Counted from the stretch's first letter, positions 1 to 6,488 are shown. The stretch: DNA of 42,140 nucleotides from a virus (IMGVR_UViG_3300015202_000021:1-42140); one strand, 5' to 3'. The notes: generated from the sequence alone by a model not told the origin. Program-made: numbers and translations.

Positions 1-98
1 CAGTGGCTCCGAGTGAGCGCTGGCACCTTAAATTCATCCACGATGATATCCCCATCGTGTAATTTACCGGCTTTGGTCTTGAAAGTTATTTTGGCCAT
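1..98 (-). CDS. Partial copy of the 93-aa early protein (N-terminus only)
   Basis: This leftward reading frame starts at the ATG ending at base 98 and runs off the window edge. Its sequence is identical to the first 98 bases of the gene at 41793..42074, so it is most likely the same gene seen again across the circle junction rather than a second gene. The leader motif AGGTGCAAC lies just upstream of the start. Function is unknown. Confidence 0.6.
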   Translation of the reverse strand, partial: MAKITFKTKAGKLHDGDIIVDEFKVPALTRSH

Positions 99-164
99 AG
101 TTGCACCTATATTGTGTCTGCGGTAGTTTGCCGGTCGTTAATCGGTCTATTTAAGGGACTAGCG
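1..164. repeat. End repeat, left copy
   Basis: These bases align without gaps to 41977..42140. Bases 1..110 and 128..164 are identical to the other copy, and nine mismatches fall within 111..127. The copy holds the first codons of a leftward gene, its ribosome binding site and its leader. A true terminal repeat made from a concatemer should be identical at both ends. The mismatch block therefore suggests either circular overlap assembled from two variants, or a real diverged duplication. Confidence 0.9.
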
Positions 165-195
165 AACTAATCCCCTAATTAGACAGATTAAGAGC

Positions 196-690
196 CTATT
201 TTGTTTTCACCACTGCCAAGAGCGCTACAATCTCGCCATCCTTGCCCGCTAAAACAATAGTGTTATCATTCAAAATGGCCCAGTCACAAGCTGGAAATAA
301 CTCCCAGATAAGTTTCAAATACCGAGCATTAACAGTCAGTTTCTTATCAGCGCCACATTGCTGCATTTCCATTGCCGGAGCGCATACGCCGTTTCTCATT
401 GTAGGAATAGCGCGGATTGAATTGGTCGCAGGCTCACAGGCATATAATTGGCTAAATGTTTTTTTGTCCATAAAGACATCAAATAAAGGGCCGTCTCTTG
501 TTTCAGCATTAAGAGCTTCAAGCAAGAATTTAGGCATGTTCTTAGTGAATTTAAGAGCGCTGCGGCGAATAGCCCATGAGCCATCAGTTATCATGTCTGG
601 AAATTGTGGACCGAATCCGACAATGCCGGTATCTTTTAGGCTCACGGTTATAACGCTTAGAATTGATGGTAGTGATTGATTGTATTTCAT
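196..690 (-). CDS. Hypothetical early protein, 164 aa
   Basis: I do not recognise this 164-residue protein. It has no signal peptide or membrane segment. The C-terminal third (VNARYLKLIWELF, then TIVLAGKDGEIVALLAVV) has a helix followed by paired strands that loosely recalls the last part of sliding-clamp domains. The protein is far too short for a full clamp and the resemblance is weak. Its start lies behind the shared leader TAGGTGCAACT, which overlaps the stop codon of the preceding 59-aa gene. It is the third leftward gene counted from the control region. Confidence 0.75.
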   Translation of the reverse strand: MKYNQSLPSILSVITVSLKDTGIVGFGPQFPDMITDGSWAIRRSALKFTKNMPKFLLEALNAETRDGPLFDVFMDKKTFSQLYACEPATNSIRAIPTMRNGVCAPAMEMQQCGADKKLTVNARYLKLIWELFPACDWAILNDNTIVLAGKDGEIVALLAVVKTK

Positions 691-702
691 AGTTGCACCT
701 AT
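691..702 (-). promoter_or_regulatory. Repeated leader/ribosome binding motif AGGTGCAAC
   Basis: Read leftward, ATAGGTGCAACT ends directly before the ATG of the 164-aa gene. AGGTG can pair with 16S rRNA, but the conserved CAAC that follows is not needed for that. The same GGTGCAAC block precedes the starts at 98/42074, 881 and 41050, and a one-base variant (GGTGCAGC) precedes 41456. It marks a family of early genes and decides the start of the 59-aa gene. Confidence 0.6.
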
Positions 703-881
703 TAGGTTGTTGGGAGTGATAATTGTTGGTCGATTAAGTCCATAGCGGCTTGCAAAGCAGTTTCAAGGTCAATTAACTGGTCATCTGATACCCGATCTGG
801 GTGGAATATCCTTGTGACTTTTAAGTCTGCCAATTCTTGGCTCAAGTCGGCTTGGTATTCTATTAATTGAAGGATTGGCAT
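702..881 (-). CDS. Hypothetical early protein, 59 aa
   Basis: I do not recognise this small protein, which looks mostly helical and acidic (DLSQELADLKV; DDQLIDLETALQAAMDLIDQQ) and could form a coiled coil. The frame is open to an ATG at 929, but that start has no binding site. The ATG at 881 is preceded by GGTGCAACAT, the leader motif shared with neighbouring early genes, so I prefer it. The stop codon overlaps the leader of the next gene, which suggests one transcript and translational coupling. Confidence 0.65.
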   Translation of the reverse strand: MPILQLIEYQADLSQELADLKVTRIFHPDRVSDDQLIDLETALQAAMDLIDQQLSLPTT

Positions 882-980
882 ATGTTGCACCATATTAGTA
901 TTGTATCGGAGCGGCGGCGCCGTCTCCATGTATTCAATATACCATGATTCACCGAGAATACAACAGTTTGTAATATAGCG

Positions 981-1196
981 TTACAATTCAGTATCCATCA
1001 TCGAAAATTCATCATCTTCAATCTCGCTCAATCCAGCGTCAATCAATTGCCTAATTGCCTGAGATACAGATGGAGCAGGCTTTGCAGTTCTACGCCATTC
1101 GTCAATCCTATCGGCCATGTCTTGAGATATGCGCAATTGCAGCACCTTATCGAATAAACCGCGTGGCGCTGGGTTAGCTTTTAATTTGTATGACAT
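981..1196 (-). CDS. Ribbon-helix-helix DNA-binding protein, 71 aa
   Basis: The segment DKVLQLRISQDMADRIDEW followed by SVSQAIRQLIDAGL fits the strand-helix-helix pattern of the Arc/MetJ/CopG family. Such proteins are dimers that bind tandem operator boxes. The frame is open to 1319, but the extra N-terminus is unconvincing; the ATG at 1196 follows GGAGCAATAACA. This is the first gene of the leftward block, directly beside the control region with its repeated boxes, so it is a candidate early regulator acting there. That role is inference from position. The C-terminus is acidic (EIEDDEFSMMDTEL). Confidence 0.8.
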   Translation of the reverse strand: MSYKLKANPAPRGLFDKVLQLRISQDMADRIDEWRRTAKPAPSVSQAIRQLIDAGLSEIEDDEFSMMDTEL

Positions 1197-1384
1197 TGTT
1201 ATTGCTCCATGTAAATTGTATGACTGACTGCAGCATAGCATGACACATATCAATATTACAAGATGCAAGGCGATGTAATACAGGGTTAAAACCCCGCGAA
1301 TACAGACCGGCTCAATCAAAGCGAATAATCAGCACTGCTAAGCAGACTCTGTTTAATCAATCTTTTGTTCCTGTCATGTTCCTA

Positions 1385-1430
1385 GTATTGAACCCGTATT
1401 GAACCTAGAAGTGAACCCACATTGAACCCA
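1385..1430 (+). repeat. Four TGAACC boxes spaced 11-12 bp
   Basis: Units GTATTGAACCC (1385), GTATTGAACCT (1396), AAGTGAACCCA (1409) and CATTGAACCCA (1420) share the core TGAACC, which starts at 1389, 1400, 1412 and 1423. The 11-12 bp period places the boxes on roughly one face of the helix, as in iterons or a tandem operator. A ribbon-helix-helix gene begins about 190 bp away. Related boxes recur as an inverted pair at 1604..1628. Confidence 0.7.
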
Positions 1431-1603
1431 GGTCTAAATGCTTGATATGAGCACTTATACGGGTTTTTGGTTGTGTCAAATGTGATACCAGATTGAATGT
1501 GCTCAATATGTCTCCGCAACATATAGTTTGCTTTGACATGGGGTGTTTCGTGTGCCACTTCCCGAAACATAATGCCTGACTGCGATAGCGCTGGTACAGA
1601 TAG

Positions 1604-1628
1604 GGTTCACTTCTAATTCATGTGAACC
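1604..1628. repeat. Inverted repeat GGTTCAC / GTGAACC
   Basis: GGTTCAC at 1604..1610 and GTGAACC at 1622..1628 are perfect inverted copies separated by 11 bp. They carry the same GAACC core as the array at 1385..1430, where GTGAACC occurs exactly at 1411..1417. They look like a dimer site for the protein that reads the upstream boxes. Confidence 0.6.
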
Positions 1629-1662
1629 GCAACACTTCTATTGCATCGTAATTCCAGGTCAC

Positions 1663-1696
1663 ATGCAACAGTAAACAGTGGAGATGCAACAGTAAA
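1663..1696 (+). repeat. Two direct copies of ATGCAACAGTAAA, 21 bp apart
   Basis: The 13-base unit occurs at 1663..1675 and 1684..1696, with the starts exactly 21 bp apart (two helical turns). Its ATGCAACA part is the reverse complement of TGTTGCAT, which occurs twice in the array at 2068..2141. The two arrays may therefore be read by one protein from opposite directions. Confidence 0.6.
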
Positions 1697-1837
1697 TGCC
1701 TCACCATGCTCCGCAAGGACCACATCACATACCCGCCATCCCTTCTGGTGTAGTCGCCTGCATCACACACGTAGCTAGCATCGCTTCTTCTCGACCCCAT
1801 CTATACCGCAAGGTACTATCTACCATCTCACTCTGCT

Positions 1838-1910
1838 ACAAGCCCTCACAGGGGCGCACAGAGCGTGTGCTTATGGTATGTAGTAGGCTCTGGCTATGCT
1901 GTGAGGTTGT
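1838..1910 (+). other. Potential structured RNA or cruciform element
   Basis: CCTCACAG at 1844..1851 pairs with CTGTGAGG at 1899..1906. The stem can extend through ACAA (1838..1841) with TTGT (1907..1910) across a small bulge. Inside lies a second hairpin, GCACA / TGTGC at 1856..1870. No flanking promoter or terminator identifies it as an RNA gene, and it may be chance. Confidence 0.3.
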
Positions 1911-1986
1911 TATGCAATAGTGTTGTTGTACCATCGTATTGTTGTATTGCTTGTGTTTTTAGTTTCTAGGTGATTCAGGCAAAGAA

Positions 1987-2007
1987 GGGGGCGGGGGCGG
2001 GGGTGGG
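1987..2007 (+). other. G-quadruplex motif
   Basis: Three runs of five G and one of three G are separated by single bases (C, C, T). Short loops and long runs are the pattern of a very stable parallel G-quadruplex. It stands alone in a genome of moderate GC, inside the control region and about 180 bp upstream of the rightward promoter. Confidence 0.7.
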
Positions 2008-2067
2008 CGACCCAGGCCGGGGACGCGGCGTCGCTATGGGGGTTACCGCGCGATACAGAAAAAATTA

Positions 2068-2141
2068 TAAGTAAGTGTTGTACAACAGAGATGTTGCATA
2101 TGATTTAGTAAGTAAGTGTTGTACAACACCTGTGTTGCATA
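2068..2141 (+). repeat. Two 41-bp-spaced repeats with perfect palindrome TGTTGTACAACA
   Basis: A 20-base unit taagtaagtgttgtacaaca occurs at 2068..2087 and 2109..2128. It contains the perfect 12-base palindrome TGTTGTACAACA (2076..2087 and 2117..2128). Each copy is followed by TGTTGCATA (2092..2100 and 2133..2141). All parts repeat at 41 bp, close to four helical turns. This looks like a double operator just upstream of the rightward promoter. Confidence 0.75.
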
Positions 2142-2188
2142 CGACTCAGAAAAAATCCGACAAATAAAAATACAACTGTTCCATTGCA

Positions 2189-2216
2189 TTGACTGCGGCA
2201 ACAAAACTGCTAGAAT
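2189..2216 (+). promoter_or_regulatory. Sigma70-type promoter for the rightward block
   Basis: TTGACT (-35, 2189..2194) and TAGAAT (-10, 2211..2216) are separated by 16 bp. TGC directly before the -10 box gives an extended -10. Each hexamer differs from consensus at one position. It lies about 50 bp after the palindromic operator repeats and about 135 bp before the first rightward gene. Use of host RNA polymerase fits the absence of any phage polymerase gene. Confidence 0.65.
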
Positions 2217-2232
2217 AAAAGAGCGCAAGGTT

Positions 2233-2279
2233 TCGCCGGTGCGCCAAACAGATTCGCCGGTTGATGCACCTTCCGGCGA
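2233..2279 (+). promoter_or_regulatory. Possible attenuator: two alternative hairpins in the leader
   Basis: TCGCCGG occurs twice (2233..2239 and 2254..2260), and either copy can pair with CCGGCGA at 2273..2279. The distal pairing is a compact hairpin followed by a T-rich stretch (TTTCTGTTGCTCTCTTT). The proximal pairing is longer because TGC (2240..2242) also pairs with GCA (2266..2268). Mutually exclusive hairpins just after a promoter are the pattern of transcription attenuation. No ligand or protein is implied by the sequence. Confidence 0.35.
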
Positions 2280-2351
2280 TTTCTGTTGCTCTCTTTGGTT
2301 GAGCTAAGCTATACTGCGTTATAGTAGTCTTCCCCAATGAGAGGCGGCCAG

Positions 2352-2957
2352 ATGGCGACAGCAACACAAACAAAGACCGATGACATTTACACAATCGAAA
2401 TGGTCGGCACATACTATTCGCGTGATGGCGCCACTGGCCTCATTACCAAGGAATACCATGCGACCTGGCAATGCCCGGCGAAGTTGGTAGCCGAGTGCCA
2501 TCCACACACAATCTTTAAACGCAGCGTTGCTCCTAAGCTGCTCCCCAGACTGTACACAGACTTCTTGACCCTGGCGACATTTGAAGTTGCTAAAGCCACA
2601 TGCACAAACCCCGGCTTGTTGAAAGAAGACATCAACATGCAGAACAAGCATCAGCTTGTCCAGTTCATTGCAGACCGCAGCATGGAAATCGACCCATCAC
2701 TGTTCGATGACGATATGCAGTTACGTCAAGCGATTATCGATTACCGCAAAGACCCAGATGCTTTCAAACGCAACCAAAAGAAAATGTATGTCCACAAATC
2801 CGCCGACTTGCAAATCCGCCGGGCATTGGAAGAGACAATCGATTTCGATGACCTCTTAGCCCTCAACGGTATCGGTAAAGCTTCTGGTAAGACTCCAACG
2901 AAAAAGTCATTCCGTGTTGAAGCTCCAACTAAAGAAGACAGACTAGGAGATTTGTAA
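2352..2957 (+). CDS. Hypothetical protein of the packaging region, 201 aa
   Basis: First gene of the rightward block. I do not recognise it. It begins MATATQTKTDDIYTIEM, has a central segment with paired Asp (SLFDDDMQLRQAIIDY), and ends in basic residues and LGDL. The frame is open to 2337, but the ATG at 2352 has AGAGG seven bases upstream and is preferred. The last codons contain CTAGGAGATTTGTAA, which is also the binding site of the next gene, one base away. Position before the terminase suggests a role in packaging or head assembly, but no motif shows it. Confidence 0.8.
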   Translation: MATATQTKTDDIYTIEMVGTYYSRDGATGLITKEYHATWQCPAKLVAECHPHTIFKRSVAPKLLPRLYTDFLTLATFEVAKATCTNPGLLKEDINMQNKHQLVQFIADRSMEIDPSLFDDDMQLRQAIIDYRKDPDAFKRNQKKMYVHKSADLQIRRALEETIDFDDLLALNGIGKASGKTPTKKSFRVEAPTKEDRLGDL

Positions 2958-2958
2958 A

Positions 2959-3261
2959 ATGACTATTGAATTAAAAGAAATAGAGCGCACCGGCAGATTC
3001 ATCGTAGAATCCGCGCCGTTTGAGTACGCATCTAAAGAAGAAGCCAGAGAGTACATCAAGAAAGGAATTGAGCTAAAAGCCTTAGAGTTAACGGTGAAAG
3101 ACAGACCAGACTATGTAGATACCCGACAAATCCAAATGCGAACTGCTAAAGGAGATATTAAACCTTCACTGTTCTTAAAAGCTGCTGAAGCAGATACAAG
3201 TAAAGTCTTGATGCTTTACGGGGCGCTTCTAGCGGAAGCGGGCCACAAGGTAGAGTTGTAA
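2959..3261 (+). CDS. Small protein carrying a major-capsid C-terminal motif, 100 aa
   Basis: Residues 45-60 read TVKDRPDYVDTRQIQM. The major capsid protein has TVKDRPDLVNTKQLQI at residues 260-275: 11 of 16 identical and the rest conservative. The remainder, a charged helix (ASKEEAREYIKKGIELKA) and a C-terminal helix (VLMLYGALLAEAG), does not resemble the capsid. It is translated from the binding site embedded in the end of the upstream gene. It may come from a capsid fragment or share a binding partner with the capsid; function is unknown. Confidence 0.8.
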   Translation: MTIELKEIERTGRFIVESAPFEYASKEEAREYIKKGIELKALELTVKDRPDYVDTRQIQMRTAKGDIKPSLFLKAAEADTSKVLMLYGALLAEAGHKVEL

Positions 3262-3264
3262 GCC

Positions 3265-3720
3265 ATGGCAGGGCGGCAATCAAACGAGTATTTCGTATGG
3301 CGTGACGGATTACCCTACCCGGTAATTGTAGAGCCGTTTACGAAGGCATCAGCTACTTCTTTGGTTGCCGCCGCTGCCGCTTCCATGTACAAGCCAAAGA
3401 ATGACACAGACGAAGAGCAACGCTTCCAAGGCATGACATTGATGGAAGTAACTATGGTGAGGCTTGCCGAGAAAGCGGCAGATGGGAACTTCGATGCCAC
3501 TGTTCACATGCTCGATAGACTCGCCGGTAAACCTAAGCAAGAGACACAGAACGTCAATGTCAATGTGACCTATCAAGACTACCTCGATAAAGTTGGTTAC
3601 GAACACACAGCAGAAATTGACGCTACGTATGAAGCGATTCAAGCAGCAGACGAAACAACACAAGTTATCACAATAAAACCGCAGTACCAATACAACAAAA
3701 ACAATCTAGGAGATTTGTAA
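3265..3720 (+). CDS. Candidate small terminase subunit, 151 aa
   Basis: The segment MTLMEVTMVRLAEKAADGNFDATVHMLDRLAGKPKQ (residues 53-88, given here as the annotation-defining region; key residues are the AADGN turn and the LDRLAGKPKQ end) matches the pattern of phage small-terminase/DUF5681-like proteins, where a helical hairpin ends in a GKPxQ motif. Such subunits recognise phage DNA and feed it to the large terminase. It lies one small gene before the large terminase. The C-terminus ends in LGDL, encoded by the same AGGAGATTTGTAATG cassette that starts the next gene. No classical helix-turn-helix is obvious, so the call is moderate. Confidence 0.55.
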   Translation: MAGRQSNEYFVWRDGLPYPVIVEPFTKASATSLVAAAAASMYKPKNDTDEEQRFQGMTLMEVTMVRLAEKAADGNFDATVHMLDRLAGKPKQETQNVNVNVTYQDYLDKVGYEHTAEIDATYEAIQAADETTQVITIKPQYQYNKNNLGDL

Positions 3721-3935
3721 TGTCATACACTAATTGCCTGAACCTGATGAGAGCCCTTGGTGGCAAGACACAGTTTGCCGGTGTTGTTTTTGCTACGGCA
3801 ATCGCTGCCCGTCTGCTTGTTGAGCAATCAATCAACTATCGCGTTAACGATGATTTGTATTACTACAATCAATCAACGCTGCAATTGTTTTTACTTACAA
3901 ACGGCGTTGCCTCGTTGATTGGAGTCGCGTCATAA
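3720..3935 (+). CDS. Hypothetical protein, 71 aa
   Basis: A short protein of unknown function between the terminase genes. Its start overlaps the stop of the previous gene (TAATG) and its stop abuts the large terminase start, so the three are probably co-translated. It has two mildly hydrophobic segments (FAGVVFATAIAARLLV; LFLLTNGVASLIGV), possibly amphipathic helices or weak membrane segments. Confidence 0.75.
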   Translation: MSYTNCLNLMRALGGKTQFAGVVFATAIAARLLVEQSINYRVNDDLYYYNQSTLQLFLLTNGVASLIGVAS

Positions 3936-5573
3936 ATGGCTGAGCCACTTACTGAAAGACAGCGGCGGGTTCATGAGGCTTTGACAAAGAGCCTGCCGCT
4001 GTTCAGTAAAGTAAATCTCAAAGTTCAAACGAAAGACCCCCGCAATCCAATACAACCTCTCATCCTAAATAAAGCTCAACTCTACTTGCACGAGAGAGCA
4101 GAAGACCAATTGCGTCGGACTGGTAAGGTTCGGCGCATCATTATTAAAGGCCGTCAACAAGGCGCTTCAACTTATATCACCGCCCGCTTTTATTGGAAAG
4201 CGACGATGAACAAGGCTGTGTCTGTGTACATCCTCTCTCACGAAGCAGGCTCCACAGATATTCTTTTCGATAAAGTCAAAATGTACTACGAGAAGTGTGA
4301 GCCGGTAATCAAGCCAACTCTCGATACGGACAACAAGAAAACTTACGTTTTATCTAATGACTCAAGATATGGCATAGGAACTGCGAAAGCTGAAGGTACT
4401 GGCCGCTCTGGTATGAACCACTTCTTTCATGCCTCAGAACCCGCCCACTATCCAAAAGGGGAGAACGTTCAGTCAGGGGCGCTGCAAACAGTCCCTAACG
4501 CTCCCGGTTCCGAGATATTCCTTGAGACAACGGCGAACGGCCTCAACTGGTTCTATCAGTTCTATCTCAATGCTAAGAACGGTAAATCAGAATATGAAAT
4601 AGACTTTGTGCCATGGTACTGGTCTGATGAATACCGGCTCACAGTGCCGCCAAACTTCCAGTTAGAGGAAGAGGAAGCGGTACTTAAAAAACTCTACGAC
4701 CTTGACGATGAGCAAATCTTTTGGCGGCGTAACAAGAAAGTCGAGTTGTATTCTAAAGGCGACCCTGACAGGTTGTTCAAGCAAGAGTACCCATTCACAG
4801 TTGAGGAAGCGTTCCAGTCATCTGGTGTTTCATTCTTCAACTTGCAAAAGATTCAAGCAGCGAGAGTTGCCGAGGTGCAAGATTGGGATGCCTCAGTTGT
4901 AATCGGTTGCGACCCAGGCCGAACAACAGACCCCACAGTAATTAAAGCAAGACGTGGGCGAGAAGTGATTCACGAGGAAGAGCATCCCACAATGAACACG
5001 ACAAGGCTCACAGGCGTTTTAGCGGGTCTTATCGACCGCTTTGATGCAGATGCCTGCTTCGTTGACCCGGCGCAGGGAATTGGGGCTGTGGACAACCTCA
5101 GAGCGTTAGGCTACTTGATGGTTCATGCCGTTGATTTCTCTTCCAGTCCCACAGATTTTCAATACGGGAATAAGAGAGCAGAGATGTTCTTTGACTTGAG
5201 GAAATGGTTTGACGAAGGCCCGGTATCAATTTTCGATAATGGAGAATTGCAAGCTGATTTGATGGCGATACCAGAACCGGCAATCAATGACCGGGGTAAG
5301 GTGTTCATTCCATCTAAAGACCAAATCCGGAAAGATATTGGTCGTAGTACCAACCATGCAGATGCTATGATTTTAACGTTCGCGCAACCGGTACGAAGTA
5401 AGAGCATGACACAACCACCCACCCAAACTGTAAATTCTAGGAATGGCTCAGAGTCAAGCGTTCGTCGTGCCATTCGCGGATTGAATGGTGATACCCCTGA
5501 TGATGGCATGTCTGATAGGGCTAGATATGGTATGTCACAGAATACTAGAAGGGGTAGACAATGGGGTTTCTAA
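3936..5573 (+). CDS. terL: Terminase large subunit (packaging ATPase-nuclease)
   Basis: Motor that cuts concatemeric DNA and pumps it through the portal into the prohead. The N-terminal ATPase has a phage-type Walker A, KGRQQGAST (residues 71-79), and the HASEPAHY segment typical of terminases near the second ATPase motif. The C-terminal RNase H-like nuclease shows three acidic positions: D326 in GCDPGRTTDP, D377 in CFVDPAQG and D476 in NHADAMI. At 545 residues it is a normal length. Its end overlaps the next gene by 13 bases. Confidence 0.95.
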   Translation: MAEPLTERQRRVHEALTKSLPLFSKVNLKVQTKDPRNPIQPLILNKAQLYLHERAEDQLRRTGKVRRIIIKGRQQGASTYITARFYWKATMNKAVSVYILSHEAGSTDILFDKVKMYYEKCEPVIKPTLDTDNKKTYVLSNDSRYGIGTAKAEGTGRSGMNHFFHASEPAHYPKGENVQSGALQTVPNAPGSEIFLETTANGLNWFYQFYLNAKNGKSEYEIDFVPWYWSDEYRLTVPPNFQLEEEEAVLKKLYDLDDEQIFWRRNKKVELYSKGDPDRLFKQEYPFTVEEAFQSSGVSFFNLQKIQAARVAEVQDWDASVVIGCDPGRTTDPTVIKARRGREVIHEEEHPTMNTTRLTGVLAGLIDRFDADACFVDPAQGIGAVDNLRALGYLMVHAVDFSSSPTDFQYGNKRAEMFFDLRKWFDEGPVSIFDNGELQADLMAIPEPAINDRGKVFIPSKDQIRKDIGRSTNHADAMILTFAQPVRSKSMTQPPTQTVNSRNGSESSVRRAIRGLNGDTPDDGMSDRARYGMSQNTRRGRQWGF

Positions 5574-5905
5574 GTCACACTAAACCAAATAACGGCCCGG
5601 CCAATATGCAAGTAGCCTATGGCAACCAGCAAGCATCTATGTTTGCCAGAGACGCTAACAACTCCATCAATCAGATGGGGCTTAATGCACTAAGTCAAAA
5701 TCAAAATTCTAACGATATGGAATCAATGTACACCAATCAACTCGCTTATCAATTGCAAGGGCAACAATCAAAATTAGATGCGCTCACTGGGCCAGTTGTG
5801 AATCTCAATCAAATAGGACCGGGCGCATCCCCCGGGGTTGCTACTTCAAATTTGGGCGACCAGTCTGTCGCAAATGTCGGTCGTCGCTCACTTCTAGGGA
5901 TGTAA
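5561..5905 (+). CDS. Hypothetical Asn/Gln-rich protein, 114 aa
   Basis: I do not recognise a family. The protein is rich in Asn and Gln (NANNSINQMGLNALSQNQNSN-like composition) and ends GRRSLLGM. A related GRASLLG string occurs in the gp14-like internal protein at 15574..16212. It starts inside the end of the large terminase and lies upstream of the portal. A minor virion or head-completion protein is plausible from position only. Confidence 0.75.
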   Translation: MGFLSHTKPNNGPANMQVAYGNQQASMFARDANNSINQMGLNALSQNQNSNDMESMYTNQLAYQLQGQQSKLDALTGPVVNLNQIGPGASPGVATSNLGDQSVANVGRRSLLGM

Positions 5906-5909
5906 GAAA

Positions 5910-6470
5910 ATGCCACTAAATAACGTAGTCACCGGGTTCACAACCAAAGTAGATGCAAACGGCGTTCCGCTGTTTTATTCACAAGAAGCTGTCGGCAATC
6001 AATACGCTGCGGCAACTCAATCAGCGCAAACTTTCGGCGTAGGTTTATCTGCAACAGTAGCTACTTTTGGTTTATACAACCCAGTCGGAAGTGGCGTGAA
6101 CGCTTATCTTAAAGTTCTCAATCTATCGCTGTCAGCGCCTCCTGCTGCGGCGGTTGTCTTCTATTATGCGTTTACTCCTGTCAACGTTGCCAATCCATCA
6201 GCGGTAACTGCTTTAGCTGCGGTGCCAACACTTCTAAATAACCCTACTGCCGCAGTATGCGTTCCATTCAGAGCGGCTACGTTAAGTGCAGTGCCTACAA
6301 TTATCAGACTGCATCAAAGTTCTTTGGCTGCGGCTCTTCAATCGCAATCAATCTTTGAAGACCAAATTAACGGCAAGATTATATTGCCGCCGGGTGCAGC
6401 AATTGCACTTCAAGCATCTGCTGCGGCTGCCGGTTTCATATCTGCTGTTTGGGAAGAATTACAAGCCTAA
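5910..6470 (+). CDS. Putative virion structural protein, 186 aa
   Basis: An Ala/Pro-rich, beta-strand-rich protein with no enzyme motif. The end (IILPPGAAIALQASAAAAGF, then VWEELQA) resembles the closing strands of small jelly-roll-like phage structural proteins, in which a loop with a PPGAA-type turn precedes a final tryptophan strand. It lies between terminase and portal. Head decoration or a connector-associated role is possible but unproven. Confidence 0.75.
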   Translation: MPLNNVVTGFTTKVDANGVPLFYSQEAVGNQYAAATQSAQTFGVGLSATVATFGLYNPVGSGVNAYLKVLNLSLSAPPAAAVVFYYAFTPVNVANPSAVTALAAVPTLLNNPTAAVCVPFRAATLSAVPTIIRLHQSSLAAALQSQSIFEDQINGKIILPPGAAIALQASAAAAGFISAVWEELQA

Positions 6471-6488
6471 TCGGCAAAGGAGGTTACT

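Larger units (their letters stand above)
1197..2351. other. Divergent control region, about 1.15 kb without convincing genes
   Basis: The leftward and rightward gene blocks diverge here. Open frames exist at 1382..1570, 1618..1800, 1696..1920, 2043..2228 and 2146..2412. They lack binding sites and have compositions unlike the phage proteins, so I do not call them. Instead the region is dense in repeats, inverted repeats, a G-quadruplex motif, a promoter and hairpins, which are listed separately. It is the best candidate for the replication origin and the early/late switch, though neither role can be shown from sequence alone. Confidence 0.75.

Noticed and set aside
242-679. 145-residue + strand frame
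   Set aside because: Lies opposite the well-supported leftward 164-aa gene, points against the block direction and has no binding site.
1454-1479. Leftward promoter TTGACA / TATAAG
   Set aside because: The -35 box is perfect and the -10 good, but the spacer is only 14 bp, too short for normal sigma70 use. It is not listed as a promoter.
1696-1920. 74-residue open frame in the control region
   Set aside because: No ribosome binding site, His/Cys-rich composition unlike the phage proteins, and it covers the hairpin and repeat elements.
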